Source: Rhodobacteraceae bacterium bin131
GTDB lineage: Bacteria; Pseudomonadota; Alphaproteobacteria; Rhodobacterales; Rhodobacteraceae
Assembly (NCBI GenBank): GCA_002239085.1
Contig: MPNP01000020.1
Coordinates: 1-33,732 of the forward strand
DNA: 33,732 bases
Direction: 5' to 3'
A program made the translations under genes and the position numbers. Within the stretch, counting starts at the first letter, position 1. Every line of letters begins with the position of its first letter. Below, piece after piece: positions 7,837 to 15,636 of this stretch. The notes under the pieces were generated by a model, which was given only the letters and a program-made list of their open reading frames with translations, was not told the origin of the DNA and made no database searches.

Positions 7837-10146
7837 CTAACTGTTCATTTCTATTTTGATAGTTTCATTTCTTAACCAAATATCACGCTGTGAAAACGGT
7901 ATTTCTATTCCTTCGTTTTCAAACCTAGCTTGGATTTGTTCGTTAATTTCTGAGCGTGCACTAATCATGTAATTTACGTCAATGAGAATCGCTCTTATTT
8001 CAAACTCTAATGCATCGGCTCCGAATCTCATAAACGCAACACTAGGACCTGGTTCTTCTGCGACATGCGGATGATTAGTGGCAATTTCCAAGAGAATAGA
8101 TTTCACTTTTTCGACTGATGTTCCATAGGCAACCCCAACATCTACAACCACCCGACCCAATCGACTTCCCAAAGTCCAGTTCTTGACCGCATTAGCCATC
8201 AAATCCTTATTTGGAACAACAACTTCAGACCGATCAAATGTCTCAATTGTTGTTGACCGAACTGAAATCTTCTTAACGATTCCAGAAGTAGTACCTACTT
8301 CAATCCAATCGCCCTCATTTATGGGACGTTCAAATAATAAAATAATTCCTGCAATAAAATTGGATACCACCTCCTGAAGGCCGAAGCCAATGCCGACCGA
8401 AAGGGCACTAATTAATAGGGCCAAATTGGTGAGATCAATTCCCGCGAGCCCAATGGCAACAATGACAGTAATTGTTAAACCAACATAACTAACGACTTTG
8501 AGAAATGCATTTTTAACCTCATTGGCAACGTGGGTGTACTCTAAAACTGAATTAGATAGGACAAAACGAGACACACGAGTCAGAAGATATCCTCCAATGA
8601 GTACACTCAAAAAAACCAAAACGGTCGTCAATGAAATGACCTGCCCACCGATAGTATCTCCCTCTAATAAATAATTCCAAACCGCTAATATATCGGCTTG
8701 AGTCGCCCCCCACGACATTGCTAGTAAGATACCAAATACGAAAGTTAAGACGACCCCGACAATAGCAGTCATTGGCTGGGTTAGGTTATTAAGGTTCTCA
8801 TATTGAAGAACTTGGCAAAACGTTTTGAAACTCGTCGTGAATAAATCTAAAGCCAGCCAATACCCAATAAATACAGCAAAAGTATAAGCCGTAGAAAATA
8901 AGATATATTGAGCAAGTTGTGTGTAGCCTATCGCTCCAAGGATAATCCCAGCAATCGAAACGACGACAGCAAAGTATGACAAATATTTTGTTGTATAATC
9001 CCAAAGTGATTGATTTTGGGGTTGGTATTCTCTGATAAAGTTACGTGATACAAGAAATAGGAGAGTTCCTAGGATAATAATGAGAGTAAATAACAATACC
9101 GATTCAATTTCGGGTGTAATACCAAAATTATGGATAACTACATCCACCAATAGACTAAAGCCAAGCACCAGTCCAATACTTTGAGTCAGCTTTCTGGTCG
9201 AATTTAACCACTCATGATTCTCCATTTGGGGATCGTTCTGTAGTTGGTCATACAACTCTTTGGAGAGATAGTTTACTCCGATTATCAGTGCGACCATCTT
9301 AGGTATTGTTTCAATAATCATAAGAGCCTTAAAATCAAAGAAACCTGTTGACATAAGTGTCCATACTAAAAAAGCTACTCCTAAAATTGGGAAAGCAAAA
9401 CCTTGAAGAAAGGTTCTTAATCGAAGAAAAATAGGGTTAAGCTCTTGGGTCAAACTCACTTTGAAATAACTCCGGCCATAGATACCTGGTGCCCAAGCCC
9501 CGATGAAAAAGACCAATCCCAAAAGACCAAGAACAAGTGTCGTTGATAAATTATTCACAGCTTCAACACGCCTTGGATAACTTGAGATTGCATCAGCTAT
9601 ATCTTGGTAACCCTCAACAAAATAACTGAAAAAATAGATGAATGCTCGGCCCCAGTTAGACGGATTTAACGGGGTTGGCTTAATCTCATAAAATTGGGCT
9701 TCAAGTCTCTTGTTTAAAATTGCATTAATGCGTGAAATGAGACTCGTTGTTTGAATGCTAATATCAGTATAAAGTGAGAGATTAGAGTTGGATTGTGTTA
9801 ATTTTCCATTTAACTCATCAAGGAGTGCGGTAATATCAACTTTATCCTCACTTTGAGTAGTAGCTGCACCACGCAAAGCCTCCACTCGAGAGGTAAGGAG
9901 TTCAATCTCTTTGTGTGCCGAAACTGATTCCTGACTCGCTACATTATTCCATTGATGCAATTGCTTCTGCAAATCAAGAAACGCCTCGTTTGAGGCGTTA
10001 CCACCTTCTATTACTCTCTCTGCTCGAGCTGAAAAAACAAGCCATGAATTCAAATCTAAAGAAACTGAACCTTGGGCAATTAAATTATTTGACCCGATGG
10101 GAACGAAGAGTAATAACGCAAGGCCTATGCGAATCAATGAAAACAT
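7837..10146 (-). CDS. MscS-type mechanosensitive channel, large form
   Basis: The 769-residue inner-membrane protein starts with a signal-like segment and a periplasmic, partly helical region (to about 190), then carries about ten hydrophobic segments (from about 195 to 590). The MscS core follows: LALLISALSVGIGFGLQEVV (pore-lining helix), LFERPINEGDWIEVG, VKKISVRSTTIETFDRSEVV and VPNKDLMANAVKNWT, then the cytoplasmic cage domain to the C-terminus. Such channels open under membrane tension and release solutes on osmotic downshock, which suits a cell handling osmolytes such as DMSP (inference). AGGTGAT precedes the ATG. The gene follows cysteine synthase by 17 bp. Confidence 0.9.
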   Translation of the reverse strand: MFSLIRIGLALLLFVPIGSNNLIAQGSVSLDLNSWLVFSARAERVIEGGNASNEAFLDLQKQLHQWNNVASQESVSAHKEIELLTSRVEALRGAATTQSEDKVDITALLDELNGKLTQSNSNLSLYTDISIQTTSLISRINAILNKRLEAQFYEIKPTPLNPSNWGRAFIYFFSYFVEGYQDIADAISSYPRRVEAVNNLSTTLVLGLLGLVFFIGAWAPGIYGRSYFKVSLTQELNPIFLRLRTFLQGFAFPILGVAFLVWTLMSTGFFDFKALMIIETIPKMVALIIGVNYLSKELYDQLQNDPQMENHEWLNSTRKLTQSIGLVLGFSLLVDVVIHNFGITPEIESVLLFTLIIILGTLLFLVSRNFIREYQPQNQSLWDYTTKYLSYFAVVVSIAGIILGAIGYTQLAQYILFSTAYTFAVFIGYWLALDLFTTSFKTFCQVLQYENLNNLTQPMTAIVGVVLTFVFGILLAMSWGATQADILAVWNYLLEGDTIGGQVISLTTVLVFLSVLIGGYLLTRVSRFVLSNSVLEYTHVANEVKNAFLKVVSYVGLTITVIVAIGLAGIDLTNLALLISALSVGIGFGLQEVVSNFIAGIILLFERPINEGDWIEVGTTSGIVKKISVRSTTIETFDRSEVVVPNKDLMANAVKNWTLGSRLGRVVVDVGVAYGTSVEKVKSILLEIATNHPHVAEEPGPSVAFMRFGADALEFEIRAILIDVNYMISARSEINEQIQARFENEGIEIPFSQRDIWLRNETIKIEMNS

Positions 10147-10163
10147 CTTATCACCTGCCGAAT

Positions 10164-11195
10164 TTATTCAAAAACTAACGGAATATCCTTTTTCCGTGAA
10201 ACCATCCAAGGGGGAGCTGGCAAACCTTGGGATACTAAGAAATCAGCATTGAAGAGTTTGGACTGGTAGCGAGTACCATAATCACAAAGTATCGTAACGA
10301 TTATATGACCTGGCCCCATATCCTTTGCCATCCTCATTGCACCTGCCACATTAATACCTGAACTACTTCCCAAGCATAATCCTTCATACTGCAATAAATC
10401 AAATACAACTTGTACTGCCTCGGAATCTTGGATTCGATAGGGAAAATCGACTTCCAAGCCCTGAAGGTTTTGAGTGATTCTTCCTTGCCCAATTCCCTCG
10501 GTAATGGATGAACCTTCGGCTTTCAATACACCATATTTATAATAGCTGTATAGGGCTGCACCCATTGGGTCAGCGACTCCAATTTTGATCTTGGGATTAT
10601 GGCTTCGCAATCCATCAGCGACACCAGATAACGTCCCCCCAGTTCCGACAGCACAAATAAATCCATTGATTTTACCTTGGGTTTGAGACCAGATTTCTTC
10701 GGCAGTTGTTTGCCTATGGATTTGTTTATTGGCTAAGTTATCAAACTGATTAGCCCATAATGCTCCATTTGGCTCTGTTTTCGACAACCTCTCAGCCAAT
10801 CGTTGCGAGTACTTAACATAGTTGTTGGGATTTTTGTAAGGGGCTGCTGGGACTTGAACCAATGTTGCTCCAGCCAAACGGAGCATATCTTTTTTCTCTT
10901 GCGTTTGCGTCTCGGGAATCACAATGACAGTTTGATAACCCATTGAAGCCCCAACAAGTGCCAAACCGATACCCGTGTTACCAGCGGTACCCTCAACAAT
11001 AGTCCCTCCTGGCTTCAAGGATCCAGATGCTTTGGCATCACGGATAATCCCTAATGCAGCTCGATCTTTAACCGACTGTCCAGGGTTAAGAAACTCGGCT
11101 TTACCGAGAATTTCGCAGCCTGTTTCTTCAGAAGCTTTGTTCAATCTAATTAGGGGAGTATTTCCAATTAACGCTGAAAAATCGGAGTAAACCAT
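10164..11195 (-). CDS. cysK: Cysteine synthase A-type enzyme (PLP)
   Basis: The 343-residue product is a fold-type II PLP enzyme making cysteine from O-acetylserine and sulfide. The PLP lysine lies in NPGQSVKDRAALG, the phosphate and substrate loop is EGTAGNTGIGLALVG, and GTGGTLSGVADGL binds the PLP phosphate. The C-terminal ILCDYGTRYQSKLFN is typical of the longer cysteine synthase subgroup in alphaproteobacteria. It lies between the PrpF-like gene and mscS on the same strand. Beside dmdA, whose product leads to methanethiol and hence sulfide, a role in re-assimilating DMSP sulfur is attractive but only inferred. A cystathionine beta-synthase-like activity is the main alternative. Confidence 0.87.
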   Translation of the reverse strand: MVYSDFSALIGNTPLIRLNKASEETGCEILGKAEFLNPGQSVKDRAALGIIRDAKASGSLKPGGTIVEGTAGNTGIGLALVGASMGYQTVIVIPETQTQEKKDMLRLAGATLVQVPAAPYKNPNNYVKYSQRLAERLSKTEPNGALWANQFDNLANKQIHRQTTAEEIWSQTQGKINGFICAVGTGGTLSGVADGLRSHNPKIKIGVADPMGAALYSYYKYGVLKAEGSSITEGIGQGRITQNLQGLEVDFPYRIQDSEAVQVVFDLLQYEGLCLGSSSGINVAGAMRMAKDMGPGHIIVTILCDYGTRYQSKLFNADFLVSQGLPAPPWMVSRKKDIPLVFE

Positions 11196-11233
11196 ATTAA
11201 TATTTTACCTGAATTATCATTGTGAAAATAGTC

Positions 11234-12328
11234 TTAAAAAAGTTCACCTGGAACAAACACCTGCCCTTTAGCAATTAATCGTGCAGTTCGCACTAACCCG
11301 GCCGATTCAAAATTTAATTCACCATGACTGATTTCATAATCGACTAACAACTTGATTGACCCTTGTATATGCTCAATAATCAGTTCATTGCAATTTTTAG
11401 TCAATGACTTGACTAACCCTTCAGCCACTGTTCCCGGCGAAAGGGCACAGGCAGCAAGGCATTGCGAACCCGTTACAGCGAGAGTCGGATGCGTTGTCCA
11501 CGGCATAAAATATCGAGCAGAAAAATGTCCATTTCCCCGTGCAGGCGAGAGAAGTCCAATTTTTGGAATGACTTGATCTTGACAATCTCCCAACCCCATC
11601 ATTTTCCCGGCTAACAAACGAATACTTTCGAGTTGATTAAATAGTTCGCGTGACTCATTGAGTTCTGAGCGTGACTCATATCCTGTAATCCCAAAATCCT
11701 TTGCCCGAGCAATCATCATTGGCATGGCGACATCGATACATGATACTTCAACACCCGCTATCAAATCGATTTTATTTCCAGTTGGAAACATTTTTCCTGT
11801 TTTTGACCCGACAACATTGAGAAATCTAAGACGAATCGGCGCTGCCGACCCTGGTACTCCATCAACGACGGCTGAACCTTGATAGTTGACATAGCCGCCT
11901 TGAGTTTCGACAACGGATTCGACAATAGCACCAGTGTTTACTGCACAAATTCGAATGGTAGTGTGATCACCTGCAATTGGAACCAAACCTAACTCAATTG
12001 CTGCGGGGCCAACTCCGACAAGAATATTTCCGCAAGTTGGACCATAGTCAACTTGGCGTTTATCAACACTCACTTGAGCAAAAAGATAGTCAATATCCAC
12101 ATCATCTTGGGTTGATTGTGATAAAATGGCTACTTTAGTAGAAACAGTATTACCTCCACCTATTCCATCAATGTTTAGGTTATCTCCTGCCCCGATAACG
12201 GAAATCAATACAGAAGTGAGTTTTTCCCTATCTGTAGGTAAATCTGTTCGTAAAAAATATGGGCCCTTTGACGTTCCACCACGAAAATAATGAAATGGAA
12301 TCCCTTTTTGGATCATGTGAAGGGCCAT
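11234..12328 (-). CDS. PrpF-family isomerase (4-oxalomesaconate tautomerase / aconitate isomerase-like)
   Basis: The 364-residue protein begins with GIPFHYFRGGTSKGPYFL, the opening signature of the PrpF family, and continues with GDNLNIDGIGGGNTVSTKVA and DYGPTCGNILVGVGPAA, where the cysteine is the expected acid/base residue. Members isomerise double bonds in tricarboxylates: PrpF acts in the AcnD 2-methylcitrate route and GalD tautomerises 4-oxalomesaconate. No acnD is present here, so GalD-like or an unassigned substrate is more likely. The gene overlaps the end of the transporter gene by 16 bp, so the imported substrate is probably the one it acts on. Confidence 0.85.
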   Translation of the reverse strand: MALHMIQKGIPFHYFRGGTSKGPYFLRTDLPTDREKLTSVLISVIGAGDNLNIDGIGGGNTVSTKVAILSQSTQDDVDIDYLFAQVSVDKRQVDYGPTCGNILVGVGPAAIELGLVPIAGDHTTIRICAVNTGAIVESVVETQGGYVNYQGSAVVDGVPGSAAPIRLRFLNVVGSKTGKMFPTGNKIDLIAGVEVSCIDVAMPMMIARAKDFGITGYESRSELNESRELFNQLESIRLLAGKMMGLGDCQDQVIPKIGLLSPARGNGHFSARYFMPWTTHPTLAVTGSQCLAACALSPGTVAEGLVKSLTKNCNELIIEHIQGSIKLLVDYEISHGELNFESAGLVRTARLIAKGQVFVPGELF

Positions 12329-14328
12329 GGGAGTTTAACGAATTCTTGAAGCAACCCGGGAGGGAAGTTTCGATTCAGAAGGGAAGCAAAAAGACACATC
12401 AAGAAAACACCTAATGAAGAAAGTAAAATAGTTTTAAACCACCCAAATGTAGCTCTAATCTTAAAGAATAGTATCAGAAACACGACCAAACCAAGAATAA
12501 ATCCGACAAGGGAAGTCAACACGAGAAGCATTCCCAGCCAGGCCAATGTTGACCACAAACCATACGGTGCATTCCCATCTTCTCCACCGGCTTCTCGGTC
12601 GGCAAAGAGGGGATGAGACTCTGGAGCCAGAATCATTTTTATAAGCAAAACAACTAAAGCAATTATTCCAACAGCAGAAATCGTTAGTGGAAAAATTTTA
12701 TCCGAGGTTAAATCAATCATTGCCGCATTGAAGAAAGCCGTAAGGGTATAAGCCAAAAGAACTAGCAGGAAAACAAGGGGAGGACGTTTCTTCCCCGTAT
12801 TCATTTGCCCTTCAGTAAAAATTTCCTTGGCTTGACGAATTCCAATAATGATCGAAAAAATAGTCAATGCTAGAATGACTAATACGATGGGTGATGCAAT
12901 ATATTCCATGCCTTGTTCAAAACTGCGACGAAACTTAAATGACGCAATTTGATGTGCATTGTTTGAATAGTTCTCAACTTGCCAAGATAAAACGAAGCCA
13001 ATCAGGAAGGCCGGCCTTGACCAGTCAAACCGACGCAAAAAAATTCCAATTAAACTCACAGCAAACAAAGCAACGAGATCGCCTAAAGACTGACGAGATT
13101 GAAACGCGGCAAAAGAAATCATCATGAGTAAAAATGGTGCAAGCAAGGTGAACTGAATTGTTGTCAAACGGGCAATGCCGCCTGAAAGGGCAATGCACAG
13201 TCCCGCACCAATAACATTAGCGAGTGCTAATGACCATACGATGGTATAAGTTAATTCTAAGTTGAACTGTATGAGCTGCGGTCCAGCCTCAAACCCCAAC
13301 AGTGCTAGCCCACCAATAAAAACTGCCATTGAAGCTGATCCTGGTATTCCAAAGATAAGTGTCGGAACCAACCCACCACCCTCTTTAGCATTATTTGAAC
13401 TCTCCGGACCAATTACCCCTCGAATTTCACCTGAACCAAATTGACTTTTATCTTTGGTTGATTGAACCGCATGACCATAGGCAATCCAGTCAACGACCGA
13501 GCCGCCCAAGCCAGGTATTACACCGACTATTACTCCGATAACGGAACAGCGAACACTTAACCAAATGTTGCGCCACCAATCCTTTAAACCTTCAGTCCAG
13601 CCGAGACCAAGTGTGGAGTCTTTGGCAATTGATTTATCTTGACGCAGTAGGGAAACTATTTCGGGAACAGCAAATATTCCTAAACCGACAATTACCAACT
13701 TGATTCCATCAGTGAGATAGGGAATGTCGTATGTTGCCATACGAAGCGAGCCCCCTGCCCCCGCCTCACCAATTGTCCCAACCAGCAATCCCAGGCAAGC
13801 GGCAGCAACTCCCTTAAGGGCTATCCGTCCAGCGAGGATTGCCACCATTGATAAACCCAATAATGTAATCATTAGCATTTCAGGGGTGCCAAACGCTAAT
13901 ACAAGAGGGCGTGCAATGAGAATGAAAAAGGTTAGTACAGTCGCGCCTAACAATCCGCCAAATAGTGAAGAGGCAAATGCGGCGGCCAATGCTCTTGCGG
14001 CCTCACCCTTTCGAGCTAGAGGAAATCCATCAAGAACGGTAGCCTGACTTGCCGAAGAACCCGGTATCCCCAGAAGAACACTGGCAAATGTATCTGAAGT
14101 GGGGATCACGGCCACTAATCCAACCATTAAGGCAAGACCAGAAACGGGCTCCATACCGTAAACAAATGGCAGTACCAATGAAAGCCCGGCAATACCACCT
14201 AAGCCGGGGAAAACTCCGACCGATAGTCCAATAATCACCCCTAAAAATAGGTAAAGCAACTGCTGGGGTTGAACAATGAGCCATATTGCTTCATTGAGTG
14301 CTCCAAAGGCAGTAATTAAGATATCCAT
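12313..14328 (-). CDS. Tripartite tricarboxylate transporter membrane protein, TctA fused to TctB
   Basis: Start ATG 14328 is preferred; an in-frame GTG at 14355 would place a hairpin over the start. The 671-residue product has a TctA part (to about 490) with GVFPGLGGIAGLSLVLPFVY, LLGIPGSSASQATVLDGFPL, a second GVIPGLGGSVVDW repeat and LIFGIPGSASMAVFIGGL. The rest (from about 505) carries four further hydrophobic segments with the TctB pattern, including DKIFPLTISAVGIIALVVLL. In most systems TctB is a separate small gene, so this is a fusion. With TctC it imports a carboxylate using the ion gradient. It overlaps the PrpF-like gene downstream. Confidence 0.9.
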   Translation of the reverse strand: MDILITAFGALNEAIWLIVQPQQLLYLFLGVIIGLSVGVFPGLGGIAGLSLVLPFVYGMEPVSGLALMVGLVAVIPTSDTFASVLLGIPGSSASQATVLDGFPLARKGEAARALAAAFASSLFGGLLGATVLTFFILIARPLVLAFGTPEMLMITLLGLSMVAILAGRIALKGVAAACLGLLVGTIGEAGAGGSLRMATYDIPYLTDGIKLVIVGLGIFAVPEIVSLLRQDKSIAKDSTLGLGWTEGLKDWWRNIWLSVRCSVIGVIVGVIPGLGGSVVDWIAYGHAVQSTKDKSQFGSGEIRGVIGPESSNNAKEGGGLVPTLIFGIPGSASMAVFIGGLALLGFEAGPQLIQFNLELTYTIVWSLALANVIGAGLCIALSGGIARLTTIQFTLLAPFLLMMISFAAFQSRQSLGDLVALFAVSLIGIFLRRFDWSRPAFLIGFVLSWQVENYSNNAHQIASFKFRRSFEQGMEYIASPIVLVILALTIFSIIIGIRQAKEIFTEGQMNTGKKRPPLVFLLVLLAYTLTAFFNAAMIDLTSDKIFPLTISAVGIIALVVLLIKMILAPESHPLFADREAGGEDGNAPYGLWSTLAWLGMLLVLTSLVGFILGLVVFLILFFKIRATFGWFKTILLSSLGVFLMCLFASLLNRNFPPGLLQEFVKLPWPFT

Positions 14329-14337
14329 TTTTACGTA

Positions 14338-14352
14338 GGGGTAGATTACCCC
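14338..14352. other. Hairpin between tctC and tctA-B
   Basis: GGGGTA, loop GAT, TACCCC is a perfect 6-bp stem located after the tctC stop and 10 bp before the preferred transporter start. It has no U-tract. It resembles the intercistronic stem-loops that stabilise the mRNA of abundant binding proteins or damp downstream expression. This is inference. Confidence 0.45.
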
Positions 14353-14385
14353 CACTGTCCATAAGTGAGGGTAATCGTGATAGGT

Positions 14386-15501
14386 TTATTCGAGGGTAAC
14401 TCCGTAGTCAGCAGCTAACCAATCAATAACAAATTGTTTCGCACTATCTGAAACTTCAGTACCCAGTTTAAGTGCATTAATCGCCATATCTCCGGTCATT
14501 TGAGGGTATACACCGAGTCGGGCTGCAGATTTTTCGGGGAAATCCGGTTGCGAAATTATATTATTCAATGCTTGAGTATAAGTTTCAATAGCATTACTGT
14601 CAGCGCCCTTCGGTAAGAAAATCATTTTCTGCGCCGGGAAACCAGCTATAAAAAATGATTTCCATGCGTCCCAAGCACGTCCACTCGTTTCACACCCAGC
14701 CGTTGCCTCACAGACTTCCTTGAAACTTGGAATATCTGGAAACGTTGGATCTCGGACAACATTCCCATCATCGTCAAGGGCACCCCAAGTCATCATTGGC
14801 ACTGCGAGACCATTTTCAACCAAAGGAGTAACACTGCTCAGAAATGCTGATGACGTTTGATAATCAATGTTGGCTTCTCCCCTCTCAAACATCAGACGAC
14901 CATCCCCACGCCCTTGAATGCCAAAGACCGGCTCAACAGACATGCCCAACATTTTCCAAGCAAGTAATGGAACTAAATCAAGTCGTGTTGCTCCCTGACT
15001 ACCCCAAATAAAATCAATTTCGCTCAAACCCGAGGCATCCATTCCATTCATCATGGTGGCGATATCAGGCGGTAAATAAGCAACACCTCCCGTACCCGAT
15101 GCAAGAACGACATTCCAATCGCCATATTCATATTTTACCCGTGGGTCATTCAATAAGTAAGGAAATTGAGTTGACCCCGAAGAACCGAATATAAGAGTTC
15201 CTTGAGTATCTTCATATGTCTGCTCCTGAAACCAATTGGCGCCTTTTGTTGAGCCAGCTCCGGGCATGAACTCAACGACAACTTTAGGGTTTCCCGGTAA
15301 AGCATCACTCAACAATGGGGCATAAAAATTGGCCCACTTTGCTGATCCACCTGTTTCCGAAAAAGGGATTATAAATCTTACAGTTTCTCCTGATAAATCG
15401 AGTCCTTGCGACTGAATTGGTGCCATTTGAATAATGACGCTTATTGCTGAAACTACTAAAATTCTAATATAGAGTTTCAAACTGTGTATATGTGATTGCA
15501 C
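14386..15501 (-). CDS. TTT-family periplasmic solute-binding protein (TctC/BUG)
   Basis: Start GTG 15501 is chosen because GGGAGGA lies 6 bp before it; the product is 371 residues. It has a signal peptide (LYIRILVVSAISVIIQM, then a Q-S-Q-G cleavage region) and the TctC pattern: ETVRFIIPFSETGGSAKWAN, VEFMPGAGSTKGANWF, and a ligand-loop region SGSTQFPYLL. It binds a carboxylate or related solute in the periplasm and delivers it to the TctA-B membrane unit encoded 57 bp downstream. The ligand cannot be predicted; the family takes citrate, other carboxylates, terephthalate and nicotinate-like compounds. It is likely the first gene of this transport operon. Confidence 0.88.
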   Translation of the reverse strand: MQSHIHSLKLYIRILVVSAISVIIQMAPIQSQGLDLSGETVRFIIPFSETGGSAKWANFYAPLLSDALPGNPKVVVEFMPGAGSTKGANWFQEQTYEDTQGTLIFGSSGSTQFPYLLNDPRVKYEYGDWNVVLASGTGGVAYLPPDIATMMNGMDASGLSEIDFIWGSQGATRLDLVPLLAWKMLGMSVEPVFGIQGRGDGRLMFERGEANIDYQTSSAFLSSVTPLVENGLAVPMMTWGALDDDGNVVRDPTFPDIPSFKEVCEATAGCETSGRAWDAWKSFFIAGFPAQKMIFLPKGADSNAIETYTQALNNIISQPDFPEKSAARLGVYPQMTGDMAINALKLGTEVSDSAKQFVIDWLAADYGVTLE

Positions 15502-15564
15502 GTTTATTCCTCCCATAAATGTATTGTTAATCACGATCAATTATTAAACTCAAATTAAGTTATG

Positions 15565-15587
15565 AATTTGTTTGCAACAAACAAATT
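15565..15587. promoter_or_regulatory. Perfect 10-bp inverted repeat upstream of tctC
   Basis: AATTTGTTTG, spacer CAA, CAAACAAATT forms a perfect dyad 64 bp upstream of the tctC start and 50 bp after the glcB stop. It is AT-rich with no U-tract typical of a terminator, so an operator for a dimeric regulator (GntR or LysR type) is the simplest reading. No regulator gene is next to it. This could also be a weak hairpin ending the glcB transcript. Confidence 0.5.
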
Positions 15588-15636
15588 TAATTAAAACTAT
15601 TGGTAAAAGGTTTAAAACTATCTTTCCAAACCAATT

